Below are positions 12,141 through 23,461 of a DNA stretch of 64,000 nt, one piece after another. Position 1 is the first letter of the stretch; every line of letters begins with the position of its first letter. The stretch comes from Mytilus trossulus (lineage: Eukaryota; Mollusca; Bivalvia; Mytilida; Mytilidae), in assembly GCF_036588685.1 (NCBI RefSeq), contig NC_086378.1, forward strand, positions 77,951,127-78,015,126, read 5' to 3'. A program made the position numbers and the translations under genes. The notes beneath the pieces were generated by a model. The model was given only the letters and a program-made list of their open reading frames with translations. It made no database searches and was not told where the DNA came from.

Positions 12141-13005
12141 ATGAATTCTTAACTTGAAAAAAGGTCACGGACATGTAAATGACATACATAAATGTTCCAT
12201 ACTTTTAAGCTCATAAAAAATTTATATGGCAATCATTATGTGTTTATTATATTATGTCTTGCATTGCAATTGTAAATAAATAAAACCACAAAGAGTCTTT
12301 GTTGTAAATACATTCATAAGTGACAGTGGATGAGTACTAAATAGATCCTGTTGACAATATGAATTCTGGGATTTTTATTCAAGTTACTCTAAATCTATAA
12401 ATCTACATGGCATTTTTAAGGGACCATCTTTGTTAAAGAATATTTATGTTTCCTTTGATTCTTCTGCATATTGGATCCTACAAAGGAATAGGTTCGGTTA
12501 GGACTGATTTTGGCCTCAAATTTCAAGTTCATCTAACGAAAGATATTGGACACTTTTTAATCACTTAAGTGTCTATGTCAATTGACGCAGTTAGTTTATG
12601 TGAAAGATTTTATCTGATTTAGTCATGAAAAACGCTCCAATTCGAGCTTAAATATGAGAAATCTATCAAACATATCAAAAAAACATCACTTTTCAGTTAG
12701 TTTTTGTCAAAAATGAAAGTGGTCGCATCCGTGTTCATCCTCAACCTTTATATATGTTATGTTTTATCATCAAATCAATATTATGAATTAACACTTTCGT
12801 TTAAGACGGAAATTTAACTAAAATTCTGAAATTGTGAAGATTTCAGTAATTCAGCATGACTTTATGATTATGTATTCGGGTTTAGTTTTCTGTAATTAGT
12901 TAATACTTTAGTTTCGTTATGTATAGCTGTTTTATATTCAATTGATATAATTTACTGTTTGCAATAGCATTAATTGTTCTTAATATTAAGGATGTTCTTA
13001 TCCCA
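12141..13005. other. Intergenic, no gene recognised
   Basis: AT-rich sequence without a supported coding frame or repeat. Confidence 0.4.
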
Positions 13006-13009
13006 ACCA

Positions 13010-13190
13010 TAAAAACATAGCCGTATTTGAAACAACCTTTTTCAACTTCTGATCTTCAGTGCTGTACAACTTTGTACTTTTTTTCACTTTCGATCTTTTA
13101 TATCTGAGCGTCATTGGTGAGTCTTATGTGGACGGGGCGCGTTTTCGGCGTATTGAATTTTAATCCTGGTGCTTTTTGTTATCTATTAAT
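13010..13190 (+). repeat. Interspersed repeat copy ('GATGAGTCTTATGTAGAC' family)
   Basis: Diverged copy with GCCGTATTTGAAACAACCTT, TGGTGAGTCTTATGTGGACG and GAATTTTAATCCTGGTGC, in the same orientation as 8720-8900. Confidence 0.75.
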
Positions 13191-13239
13191 CATGTATTTC
13201 TTTGTCTAATATGTTCTCCTATTTATTTGTATTGTAGTC

Positions 13240-13720
13240 CTGTAATATTATGTTGTCATTTCAATGTTATATTTAACATTGCCATTAAAGTGCGAGGTTT
13301 GGCAGGCCACCAAACCAGGTCCAACCCACCATTTTTTCCTTTAAAAATGTCCTGTACCAAGTCAGGAAGATGGCCATTGTTATATTATTGTTCGTTTCTG
13401 TGTGTGTTACATTTTAACGTTGCGTCGTTTGTTTTCTCTTTTTTTTTTAGTGTAAATTCACATTGCGATAAGACGTGTCGCGGTACTTGTCTATCCCAAA
13501 TTCATGTTTTTGGTTTTGAAGTTATGTTTGTTATTCTCGTGGGATTTTGTCTGATGCTTGGTCCGTTTCTGTGTGTTACATTTCAGTGTTGTGTCGTTGT
13601 TCTCTTATATTTAATGCGTTTCCCTCGGTTTTAGTTTGTTACCCCGATTTTGTTTTGTGTCCATGGATTTATGAGTTTTGAACAGCGGTATACTGCTGTT
13701 GCCTTTATCTAGTACCCGAT
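13240..13720 (+). repeat. Interspersed repeat copy (family also at 42180-42440)
   Basis: Contains GTGCGAGGTTTGGCAGGCCA, CCTGTACCAAGTCAGGAAGA and CGGTATACTGCTGTTGCCTT. The 42180-42440 copy has GTGAGAGGTTTAGCTAGCTA and CCTGTACAAAGTCAGGAATA in the same order. The 152-residue open frame at 13176-13634 lies in this repeat and is low-complexity hydrophobic translation, not a gene. Confidence 0.75.
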
Positions 13721-13894
13721 ATATGTGCATTATATTGTCAAAAAAATAAACATATTTATGTAGCAGAAGCATTCTTCTTTCCAATAAATAACTAGAACAT
13801 TACATTTTAAAAATTTTGTAAAACTGCTCTATTTTGGGGCCAAAAAGGGGTCTTACTGAACATGCTCCTTTTAATCAGCAGTTCATTGTAAATA

Positions 13895-14085
13895 GTTATG
13901 AAAGGTACTAGTACCAGGATTATAATTTAATAATGCAGACGCGCGTTTCGTCTACATACGACTCATCAGTGACGTGACGCTCAGATCAAAATAATGATAA
14001 AGCAAAACAAATACAAAGTTGAGGAGCATTGGAACCTCAAAATTCCAAAAGTTGTGCCAAATACGGAAAAGGAATTCTATGCCTG
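13895..14085 (-). repeat. Interspersed repeat copy, inverted ('GATGAGTCTTATGTAGAC' family)
   Basis: Reverse-complement copy: GGTACTAGTACCAGGATTAT, ACGCGCGTTTCGTCTACATA, CGACTCATCAGTGACG and TTGTGCCAAATACGG mirror the copy at 8720-8900. It lies 0.7 kb from the direct copy at 13010, forming a loose inverted pair. Confidence 0.8.
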
Positions 14086-14089
14086 GGAA

Positions 14090-15720
14090 AAGAAAATCCT
14101 TAGTTTTTCAAACAATCATAGTTTTATAAACAGTAAATTGATAAAAATGAACAAATAAATGATATTTATGTCAACACATGAAACACATATTACTTTAAAA
14201 AAAATATAAAAATATATAAATTAGAAAGTAGTTTTGTCTGCTTTCAAAAGTGCTACGTATTTAAAATGGTACCTGATGAAGGTTTTCAGAAACAGTTCTT
14301 GTTAGCATGGCAATCAATCTTACATGTAAAAGTGTTCAATGTTTATTATGTTATTGCTTATAAGGGTGGTGATCAAAGACAATTATATAAATATTTTTAC
14401 ATTGAACTTTTATACTCAATTACATGCGTTAACCAGAAATGTTTGCAAGTTGTCTTTAAAGACTTTTAAATGATTGATATTACCATAAATAGAACAAAAA
14501 CATGTAAATTCAATTACGACACTAAGATGAAGTTAATCAAACCACGAATGCAGTGTTGCAACAGGTTTAATTATAACATGACATAATATTTCATTCATAA
14601 AAACTAGAACTAAAGAAATCTGGAGAGTCATGGTTTAATTCGTGACTGACCATTAAACCTTATAAAAAAGAAAGGAAGGGGAAGGGGTCTGTTTTGTTTT
14701 TTCTTAAAAGGAAATTTGTTTATTTGATTTTTAAAAAATGTTGTGGTCAAGCAGATGACAAAAACAATATTCCGAATCCAGATTTTCTCCATACCTTATA
14801 GTTTTAGATTTGAAAAGAAATAAGTTAATTGATTGATTGATTGATTGATTGATTGATATAACGTCGAAAAACTGAGAAAAAAAATCTTATTCGTACAAAA
14901 TACAGTAAAGATTTATGTTCATTAGTATGTCCAAAGCCAGGAAATCGTTGTGTCGTGTTTGTTTTTACTTTAATGTGCTGTCCTTAATGGATTTTGGTAT
15001 TGACAGCTAGTTTGAAGCCAATGTTCAATTATTTTAGTAATTCTATACTGATGAAGACGAAGAGAGTGTCTACAGTGGTATATATCATGTTGAAACTTTA
15101 ATAAAATACAACATATTAAACAAGATGGTTACGCCATTATTCATTTACCCAGAGTCAACAATTAGCGAGTACGGATATTAAGTTTCAATTAGAATATGAA
15201 ATGTCTCGACTGCACATACTTATAGTACATATGATTGATTCTTTAAAGGAAGGCTTAACTATACATGTTCAAGAACAGGTACAAAACAAATTTACATATA
15301 AATTTTAGATTATCAATAATCCATGAAAATTGCATCAAAGTCACACGAACCTTGATAGACATAACTGGCATATTGTTGATTATTACCATTGCAAACAGTA
15401 CCATGAGTATCTGAGTAATTAATTCGTGTCTTCAAATGAAAACGATTGAAACGTATTCATCAAGTGCGCTATATTCATACGCGTTTATCGAAATGTATTC
15501 ATCAAGTGCGCTGTCTTTGTTCGTGTTTATAGGAATGCGTTTATCAAGAATGATCTAATTGCACATGTGTATAGGCATATATTATCGTTCATTATTATAA
15601 GTACGTTCGATACAAATGTGTTTGTAGGGATGTAATTATCAAGTACGCCCTATTTACACGCGATTTTAGGAATTTCAATTCCTCAAGTACCTACGATGTG
15701 GACGTTTAGACCAAATTGTT
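14090..15720. other. Intergenic, with a (TTGA)n microsatellite
   Basis: No gene seen. A TTGA tetranucleotide run of about seven copies lies at 14828-14858. A phrase near 14770 (CCGAATCCAGATTTTCTCCA) also occurs diverged near 8315, so another low-copy repeat is present. Two similar phrases with CAAGTGCGCT lie near 15460 and 15505. Confidence 0.5.
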
Positions 15721-16551
15721 TTAAGGTTTATGTACCCTTCTGTAGCCATTTTTGTACGAACTTTTCAAACTTCAATTGTATCAAAACTACAGATATAATG
15801 AATAATAGAGATAGACAATTTTGTACATATTCCAAGGGGAAACTTGATGCAAAGCATTATTTTTTACTGTTTCATTGTATTTAATAGAAAAAGAGGACTT
15901 TGTGGCAAATAAATCAAGATTTTTATAGAAAGTCCACAGCCTTTATCCTTTTACTCTCATATTTGGCAATTTGATGACTGATAGATATAGGATTATTGCA
16001 TTCAGTGCTAGCATTGATTTCCTTAAAACAAGTTTATAAATTTAGTTATTGGTGAAAACAAATATAAATGTAGTTATTGGTGAAAACAAATATAAATGTA
16101 GTTATTGGTGAAAACAAATATAAATGTAGTTATTGGTGAAAACAAATATAAATATATTCAAAATCAAGTGCACCTTTTAGGGTGCGCTCGACTTTAGTGA
16201 ATCAGCACGAGGTGTTTTGGAATTTACAGGTTGCTTAGAACTTTTTGTGAAAAATTAACACTAGCACATCATAGAAAATGAAGTGAGTAATTTATGTTTA
16301 AAATTTTTAAACACAAATCTTGGTATTAAAGGCTGTGGATTTTCTACAAAAATCTTGATTTATTTGTCACAAAGTCCTCTTTTTCTATCAAATGCAATGA
16401 AACAGTAAAATATAATGCTTTGCATTAAGTTTCCCCTTGGAATATGTACTAAATGGCCTATCTCTATTATTCATTATATCTGTAGTGTAGATACAATTGA
16501 GGTTTGAAAAATTCGTACAAAAAAGGCTACAGAAGGGTACATAAACCTTAA
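15721..16551. mobile_element. Inverted-repeat element with 225-bp arms
   Basis: Arms 15721-15945 and 16327-16551 are reverse complements with only scattered differences (left TTAAGGTTTATGTACCCTTC; right GAAGGGTACATAAACCTTAA) and the same length, separated by a 381-bp centre. The arms carry no transposase; the centre carries a 28-bp tandem array and a small hairpin near 16172. This is either a non-autonomous long-TIR/foldback element or two dispersed copies inserted head to head. Short frames in the arms (15696-15884, 16388-16573) are mirror images and not genes. Confidence 0.75.
16043..16152. repeat. 28-bp tandem repeat, four copies
   Basis: Four nearly identical units with core TAGTTATTGGTGAAAACAAA, lying in the centre of the 15721-16551 inverted-repeat element. 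Confidence 0.9.
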
Positions 16552-18045
16552 GAAATATGAGCATTGACAACAATTACTAGGCCTGGTGAGTCTAATTCCT
16601 ATGGTTGTTGTGAAAATGACATAGAATTCCATTAAAAGGTTGGCAGTATTGTAATTAACTGTGTTACGTGCAACTTTGTTTCGTGATAAGCTAAATCTTA
16701 ATAACACCATGTCACCTATTTAACTATATTCTTTAATGTTTACTGGTCACAGGAAATCATTTTTCATTTTAAATAACTGTTAAGCAAAATTGACTTCTGT
16801 TGCCTTTATATCGGTAGTCAATCACGGTATAAATGGTTAAGGCCATCTTGAACTTTGAAAGATATTATTAATTGTAAATAAGCAAACATCAAGAAATAAT
16901 CTTCTGACATAGTTATCAAGGACTTGTCTGTGCTGATAACATCATAATCCGTATAAGTCATTGCTCTATTTGGTTTTACTCTTTTATCTATTTTAATTCT
17001 ATTTCATGTAGAGAATATTGTCGAATAGAGAATCGAGAATTTCCTCTTGTAGTTTTTTAGAAGTAAATAGGCAGAAATTGTAGATTAATTCCATATGTAT
17101 GTACCGAAGAAAGATTATTGAGGTGCACATTTATTTATCATCTAATATCTGTCAATTTCCTGAGGGAAGAATATTTGTTCTTTTAAGTAATCACAACTGC
17201 AGTTATGTGACAAACTGAGAATACTACATACAACATATAGACACCTTGTGAATGCTTGAAGCCTGGGTTAAAACGTCAAAAGCGTGTTAAACGCTTTTTG
17301 GAACATATTAGTTATACATTAAACACACCACTTCTTTAGCAGTTTGAAAATAAATTCTGTGAGAAAATCCTCAAGCAAACTTGTTGATAGAATCATAATG
17401 ATAAAACCCGTTGTTTAATCATATTCAATTAATATGGTATTTTGTAAACGCAATGTTCATATATAATTACTCTTAGTTAGAGAATTTTTCAATACATTTG
17501 GACACAAAATAAGAGAATTAAAAACAATGCATATTGCGTGTCACTACACAGGACATGTCTTCAAAGTTTTGCACATACAGGAAAATATACTTTGACAGTT
17601 GACATTCAGACAATACATTATCATACATTGTATAATTCATGTATGCACGTAGTCAGGAAATATACTAATAGCTCATCTGAAAGAGCTTTATGAACTCTTC
17701 AGGTATTTTCGTTCGCGTCGACCTATAAACATATTATATTTGTCCTATTAGAATCGGAATAATTCCTTCATACATGCTCTCTTTGCTCATTTTAGCATGG
17801 GTAGGTATTTCATTTGCTAACGCTCAGTGTAAAATATCGACAAATGTAATGCTTATTTTAAACAAGGCAAACCCATGTACGTAACTGTTAGTAGTTTTTT
17901 GTTAATTTATATATTATTGTCCTTTTTTGTCTTTTTGCTAAGTTTGAGATATTACATACCATGTTTAACACCGCCGCTTTCCTGTGCCTTTCCCAAGCCA
18001 GAAGCCTTTGTGAGACTTTTATGGTTGTTTCTTTTTTATTTTAAA
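16552..18045. other. Intergenic, no gene recognised
   Basis: AT-rich, no supported coding frame. The 78-83 residue frames at 16474-16710 and 17875-18126 have no domain features; the latter runs into a dispersed repeat. Confidence 0.4.
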
Positions 18046-18049
18046 ATGT

Positions 18050-18175
18050 TTTGGACTGCAGATGCGGGATTTTCTCGCAGTGTTGAAGACCAATTGGTAG
18101 CCTACGGCTGTTTTTCTGCTCTTTAGTCGAGTTGTTTTCTCTTTGACATATTCCCCATTTCCATTCTCAAGTTTA
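18050..18175 (-). repeat. Interspersed repeat fragment, inverted relative to 19450-19520
   Basis: The phrase CTTTGACATATTCCCCATTT then CCATTCTCAA is the reverse complement of wording at 19455-19490 (TTGAGAATGGAAATTGGGAA then TGTGTCAAAG). The two copies face each other across the TIR element at 18317-19326. Confidence 0.65.
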
Positions 18176-18316
18176 TACTGTATGAAAATAAATATACATG
18201 TATATAATTTAGATTTGCTTCAAACCTTCGAGTCGAAATAGTATAAAGTTTAATGGTCATCACATACATTGATACGCATCAGCAGGAAGCAGTTGTTACT
18301 ACACCACACAATAGTG

Positions 18317-19326
18317 TATATGTTCCGGACCATATGAGTATTTGGACCATACGCGTATGGTCATGACCATATGGGTATATACTCATATGGTCCGACCATA
18401 CGCGTATGGTCGGGGTAATTAACACTCTGTTACAGTTTACTTTTAATACTTCTAAACTCTTCATATGGTATGACTGTTCATTCAAAATACGCTATCATAT
18501 AGGTAATTCTATCATTATATTATAATAAAAAGATAAGCTAAATAAAAATAAGAAGTTTCTCATAGTTAATTTTACTTAATTGTCAAATTTAAAGTAAACA
18601 CATTTTATACCGATGGTCATTACCGATTAGTTATTACGAGTAATTGGCAATATGTCGACTAAAAAATTAAATTCCAAAAATTTCTATAAATGAACTGTTA
18701 CATAAGAAGTCACTGGAAAGTAGCATACTATTAGTTTATTTAAGTTGTGTTGTGAAGATGGTGTATTGCAGTCATTTTACGATATTTGAGATCTAGAGCT
18801 TCTTAAAAACAGAATTGCCAAAGACCTCGGTATCGCTGAACGCAGCTGCAAAAAAGGCTTGTTTTTCACTCGCAAACAAAATGTGTAAATGAAAAAGATC
18901 GTGCACAAATTTCTTGCAAATGCAAAAGAGCTATGATACCGTGTGGAAGAGAATGTCATCCAAACCTATATGCACGAATGTAACTAGCGATGAAAACTAA
19001 CTATGGCATCAATATTAAATTTTTACGTGGTTTTTTGGATTATAAAATTTAAAAAATTGTCATGTTTTAAATCATCACTGTTTTTTTAGATAAAGTTTTT
19101 GTATTATTGAAACGTTTATAATGTAATTTGAAAAAATATATATACCTATATGGTCCAAATACTCATATGGTCCGGCCCGTTAATAACCAAACGAGTATTA
19201 TACTCATATGGTCCGACCATACGCGTACGGTCGGACCATACGCGTATGGTCGGACCATATGAGTATACGCATACGGCCATGACCATACGCGTATGGTCCA
19301 AATACTCATATGGTCCGGAACATATA
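18317..19326. mobile_element. 1-kb non-autonomous element with palindrome-rich terminal inverted repeats
   Basis: The left end (18317-18414) begins TATATGTTCCGGACCATATG and the right end (19143-19326) finishes with its reverse complement, CATATGGTCCGGAACATATA. About 45 bases at the extreme ends are an exact inverted match. Both ends are strings of smaller palindromes: an 18-base perfect palindrome GACCATACGCGTATGGTC (18345, 18393, twice more in full on the right plus near-copies) and a 28-base near-perfect one (18365-18392) centred between GGTAT and ATACTC. The ~730-bp centre is AT-rich with no coding frame. No clear target-site duplication beyond TA/ATAT-rich flanks. This is a TIR transposon derivative by structure; the superfamily is unknown. 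Confidence 0.75.
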
Positions 19327-19449
19327 TATATAAAAGTTAATATAGTTATGACATCACGAGACACGTATATAAGATTAGAAAACAATTGTAGTTTAGCAAA
19401 TGCAATATATCATTAAGAATTACATAAAAATAGTTTCATTAAAATAGTT

Positions 19450-20290
19450 CAATGAAATTGAGAATGGAAATTGGGAATGTGTCAAAGAAACAACAACCCT
19501 ACCAAAGAGCAGCTTCACCTGACCCCTAAATACAAATGTGTACTAGTTCGAAGAAAATAGATGTCATACTAAACTCCAAAACAAATAAATGAACGAAGAT
19601 TACAAATCTTACAAGACTATAACAATGACAGGGACTTCTGACTTGGGGCAGGCGAAAAATTAGGCAGGGTTCAACATTCTTAGTAAGATTTCAGCCCTGC
19701 TCAAATACCTCTAGCCAATGTAGAAAAACAAACTAACAGCAAAAAGTAAAATCACAAAAATACTGAACTCAGAGGAAAATCAATTAGGAAAGTCCATAAT
19801 CACATGGCAAAATCAAATAACAAAACGCATCAAAAACAAATGGACAAGAACTGTCATATTCCTGACTTGGTACAGGCATTTTCAAATGTAGAAAATGGTG
19901 GATTAAACCTGGTTCTATAGCGCTAACCCTCTCCCTTTAATAACAGTCTCATCAAATTCCGTTATATTTACATGATGCGCTAAATAAACAGTCACAATTA
20001 ATAAAATAGTCAAAATATGGGTACATCAGTCATCATCGTATAACAATTTTAACAAACGCACGGTAAATCTCAGTTAAAAAGAAGCCCGAGTGCGGTTTGA
20101 GAATAGGTAACAATGAAACTTAGGAAAATGACAATGATACATAAATTAACAAAAGACTACTACCAGTAACTAACTGACATGTCAGCTCCAGACCTAAATT
20201 AAACTGATTGAAAGATTATGTCTTCATCACATGAAAATCAAGCCCAATCCCTCCCGTTAGGGGTTTTGTATCATGCATTCCTAAAACATA
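19450..20290 (+). repeat. Long interspersed repeat copy (or two adjacent copies)
   Basis: Starts with GAGAATGGAAATTGGGAATG and TGTCAAAGAAACAACAACCC, contains TCTGACTTGGGGCAGGCG and a second block AACTGTCATATTCCTGACTT that matches 10545-10800, then continues to a GGGGTTTTGTATCATGCATTC segment. I recognise these phrases from mussel dispersed repeats. Non-coding. Confidence 0.65.
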
Positions 20291-20375
20291 TGGAAAAATT
20301 AAAACAATTATTTGTACACTTTAATTTAAACTGTAATTGTACTGCTCATCGGGGCGTCTTGATTGACAAATAAAA

Positions 20376-20401
20376 AGAGTTGTTGTTGTTGTTGTTGTTA
20401 T
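20376..20401. repeat. (GTT)n microsatellite
   Basis: A short GTT trinucleotide run of about seven copies. It may be the tail of a dispersed element, but the junction is not clear. Confidence 0.8.
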
Positions 20402-20729
20402 AAGAACATAACCCGTATCATTCCAAAAAATTGATTTAGAATAAATATACTAAACTATAATATATATATGTCAAGAGTTATTAATATAACCATATACACC
20501 AAAATGAACAATGTTTGTTGACCACGTTCCAAGTGAATCACCATAAAACGAAGTAGAAACTGTTATTAATATTGGTTATCATAGCTACAAAAACCTATGA
20601 ATACTTATTAAAAAAAAAAATTAATTAGATATTTGTTATTGAGGAATAATCTACTGCTCTTATTTTTGGTATGTAAGTTATTCTTTGTTGTTTGATAAGA
20701 TATTTTACTGATTTAATATATGAAAAATA

Positions 20730-21345
20730 TGCAGAAACCTCAAAGCCTTCACAAAACCTGTAAAGGCAGCTGCATATATGTACTAAAGGTAAGATATCAA
20801 GTGGATTATGCCTGTACTGTATAAGATCAAACAACTCCAAGTAAGATCAAGGCAATAGAACGAGTACAAATAAGAGCAGGACTATTTATGAACAAAAACT
20901 ACACAGAACTTGACTCGGATTTACGGGGGTGCAGGTTACCCGGGACCCTCCCCTTTTCTTGTGTTGATTACTAGTATATGGAGAACCGCTGAAGCATGAC
21001 CAGAGCGGTGCCTCTCTTAGGCAGTAAGTGGGCCCCAACTTATAAAAATTACTGGACCCACCTCTGAGACCGAACAACTGGCTGTGTCACAAATATGGTT
21101 AAAACTCTAAAATGGGAACCCCTTGAAGAATGTAGGAAAGAAAATAGAATGCGCATGTTATTCAAGATCCAGCATTGTGGGTATATACCGTCACTTACAT
21201 TTGACCCCACATGATAACCGGAAAAGAGGTAAAAACCTCTTCCACCAAAACAGAACATGTAAAAATGCCTACAGTCAATATTTCTGTCCAAGGACCATCA
21301 GGGATTGGAACAATTTACCAATATCAGTTTAATCCGGGCTGCCTT
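20730..21345 (+). pseudogene. Decayed non-LTR retrotransposon reverse transcriptase, C-terminal piece
   Basis: Translated in shifting frames, this gives the ordered landmarks of a jockey/CR1-like ORF2 tail: an RNLK..PVKAAAY phrase (~20735), a YACTV-stop-DQTTPSK phrase (~20805) in which the expected Trp codon is TAA, IERVQIRAG (~20855), then after an insertion RTTGCVTNM..LKWEPLEE (~21067-21130) and finally FCPRTIRDWNNLPISV (~21285-21332). Frameshifts, stop codons and an insertion show it is dead. It belongs to the same broad class as the LINE at 56.5-59.5 kb but is far more diverged. The rest of ORF2 is absent upstream. Confidence 0.8.
20905..21066 (-). repeat. Interspersed repeat nested inside the reverse-transcriptase pseudogene
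   Basis: Between the NKNYTEL-like and RTTGCVTNM-like codons of the retrotransposon relic sits a ~160-bp segment of the family at 11525-11700 (CTCTCTTAGGCAGTAAGTGG, CCACCTCTGAGA). This insertion post-dates the retrotransposon copy. Exact borders are uncertain by several bases. Confidence 0.7.
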
Positions 21346-21619
21346 AAAGGTAACTTTGCTCTGAAGGAACAATTAAGGCTACAACAGTCGTAATTTTGAT
21401 TGTATAACATTGCGAACGTTTTGAAATGTAATTTAGTATAAATTATCTCGGAGTAGAGGTTTTGCTGTAGACCAGCACTATGCAAAGTTTTCGCGAGGGT
21501 CAGGTTGACGTCTTATAATGAATATCCCTAATAGATTTTTTAAAGATATCTTATTTAATATATAAAATATAAGCCAATTACTTTATAAGATATCTTATTG
21601 TCTGATTGATTGTTGGTTG
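21346..21619. other. Short AT-rich spacer
   Basis: Includes the end of the reverse-transcriptase relic's downstream sequence and a pair of AAGATATCTTATT words at 21543 and 21588. Nothing else recognised. Confidence 0.35.
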
Positions 21620-23030
21620 CTTTACGCCGCATTAGCACAAAATGCGTCTTCTATGTTCTAACCATGTTGCTTCAATGTCCGGTTGAGGGACATTATCTAC
21701 TGTTTCATCAACAGTGTCGTCTTACCGAGGTTCCTCTGTATCATCAGATAATGTCAGCTACTTTGTGATCGGTCTCTAACACTTCATCAAGCTCAAGTAC
21801 TGGATCAACTGTATCACTCTCTTCAGATGGAAGGTCGTCACCCTAAATTCCAGTATCTTGCTGTTCAGCAACGTGTTCCTGATCGTCATCATCCTTGTCC
21901 TGAACGGTATCAACATCATCATGAGTTTCTAACTCATCAATAGCACTGTGTGGAGTACTTAAGTCTTCAACGTCAGGTTCTGTAACCACATAAACCAAAT
22001 AATCGTCATCACTTTCTTCATCAGAACTTGTCAGAGTGCTATCATGAAGACTTGGCGTTGGTTGTGTATCTATTTCTCTATTCTTCCTGGGTCTTAATCG
22101 TGGTACAGGAGTAGGTTGAGGCTTCTCCTTTTCTTCATCTTCATCGATGGAAACTGAATCAATAGGCAACAGAAGGTTCCTATGTAAGGTTCTCTTTCGT
22201 CCATGTCCGCTTTCCTTTCTCACTGTAAAGACTGGGATAGTGGAGTTAGGCTGATCTAGTATGACGTAGCTGTCATTCTCCCATTTATCAGATAGCGTGT
22301 ACTTTCCATTGAAACTCAGAATCTTTACGAGTACTCGGTCGCCTGGATGTAATATGGCTCCACGCACTTTGTTTTCTTCTGACGTCCTTGAGCTATCTTT
22401 GCTGAATTCGTAGCTAAGTATTGGTATACTTCCTCGTTGCTGACAATCGTTCCCGAGCAATCGTTAGTAATTACTGTTGGCATGATATCTAAATCTTCTG
22501 GTAAAGCTGAATTAAAAGTTGGTTGTAGTATAGCACACATTTGTTGTTGTTGAAGCTGTTTGTCCAAATATACGTTGATTACAACTTGTGAGTTAGCTGG
22601 TCACAATTGCTAATCGGTTACTAGTATGACATCTTTCCAATTCCTTGTTTCTCATATTCATGCATCGGAATGCCAAATACCATGGAATGTGTAGATAACC
22701 TTCTTGTAAATACCTTGCTCCAGTGTTCTGTTCTTCCTCCTGCAATACAACTGACATGATGTAACTTTGATCCTATTGATAATGGTACGGTTGTGTTGTA
22801 TTCGCTGTCCGGTATTACTAGAAATATGCCAGGATATCATGATCTTGTAGAAGATATTCCATGTAGTTGAAGGTCTGCTTCGATGTAACCAAGATAAGGC
22901 TGGCATTGATAGTCCGTCTGCACATTCTAACTTCAATATACGGGTAAGCCTTTGTAAGATATCAAGAAAATGAGCTAGCCATAGATATGGCGACTCATTT
23001 AAAATAATCATATCTTCAGGCTGTATGACA
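21620..23030 (-). pseudogene. Collapsed Ty3/Gypsy-like retrotransposon pol (protease-region piece joined to integrase C-terminal piece)
   Basis: Read on the minus strand from 23030. About 22950-22740 gives, in more than one frame, wording typical of a gag-pol aspartic-protease region (a PYLGYIEADL phrase, then PGIFLVIPDSEYN and VPLSIG). From 22567 to 21843 comes an integrase C-terminal region: an alpha-helical lead, then HPGDRVLVKILSFNGK, KWENDSYVI, PVFTVRKESG and RKRTLHRNLLLPI, followed by an acidic low-complexity tail that continues, interrupted by stops, to about 21650. The catalytic reverse transcriptase, RNase H and integrase core that should lie between are missing, and at least one frameshift (near 22385) separates the lead from the integrase tail. 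No LTRs were recognised. This is an inactive copy and is described only as a relic. Confidence 0.75.
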
Positions 23031-23125
23031 ATTTTTAAAATAATTCACATTATTAAAAACAATATTTCAAATATTATTTCTGGACAACCAACCAGACATT
23101 TTATAATGCAATCACTAGATATAAC

Positions 23126-23282
23126 GTATTTATAGATTATTACATGGCATTTTCCATATTGGCCCTGGTATCAGCCCTAGACTCCCATATCAAGCCAGAG
23201 GGCTTTAGCCCGAGGGCTTGATATGGGTCGAGGGCTGATACCAGGGCCAATATGGAAAATGACATGTCATAATCTATTTATC
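23126..23282. repeat. Foldback/hairpin at the left end of the Crypton-like element
   Basis: Nearly perfect self-complementarity centred near 23204: left arm words CATTTTCCATATTGGCCCTG then GTATCAGCCCT and CCCATATCAAGCC; right arm GGCTTGATATGGGTCGAGGG then CTGATACCAGGGCCAATATG. Arms about 70 bases with few mismatches. It lies 180 bp beyond the recombinase stop codon and could serve as terminator or recombinase-binding structure; that is inference. Confidence 0.9.
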
Positions 23283-23461
23283 ACATATTTTCATGCTGGA
23301 GAAAAATGAAGGAATATATTAAATTATTTTTTTTTATTTTCAACAATAATAACATTTGAATAAAGAAAAATTAAAAAAAAATGTATCACAGTGCATTAAC
23401 AATTTGTATCACAGTGAAAAAGTAGTCATGAGAATAATTCAACAAATATATCACAATTATC

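Noticed and set aside
13176-13634. 152-residue plus-strand open frame
   Set aside because: It lies within a dispersed repeat that also occurs at 42.2 kb without an open frame, and is Cys/Phe/Val-rich low-complexity translation.
19146-19416. Two 79-88 residue frames on opposite strands with mirrored sequence
   Set aside because: They arise from the palindromic terminal repeat of the element at 18317-19326.
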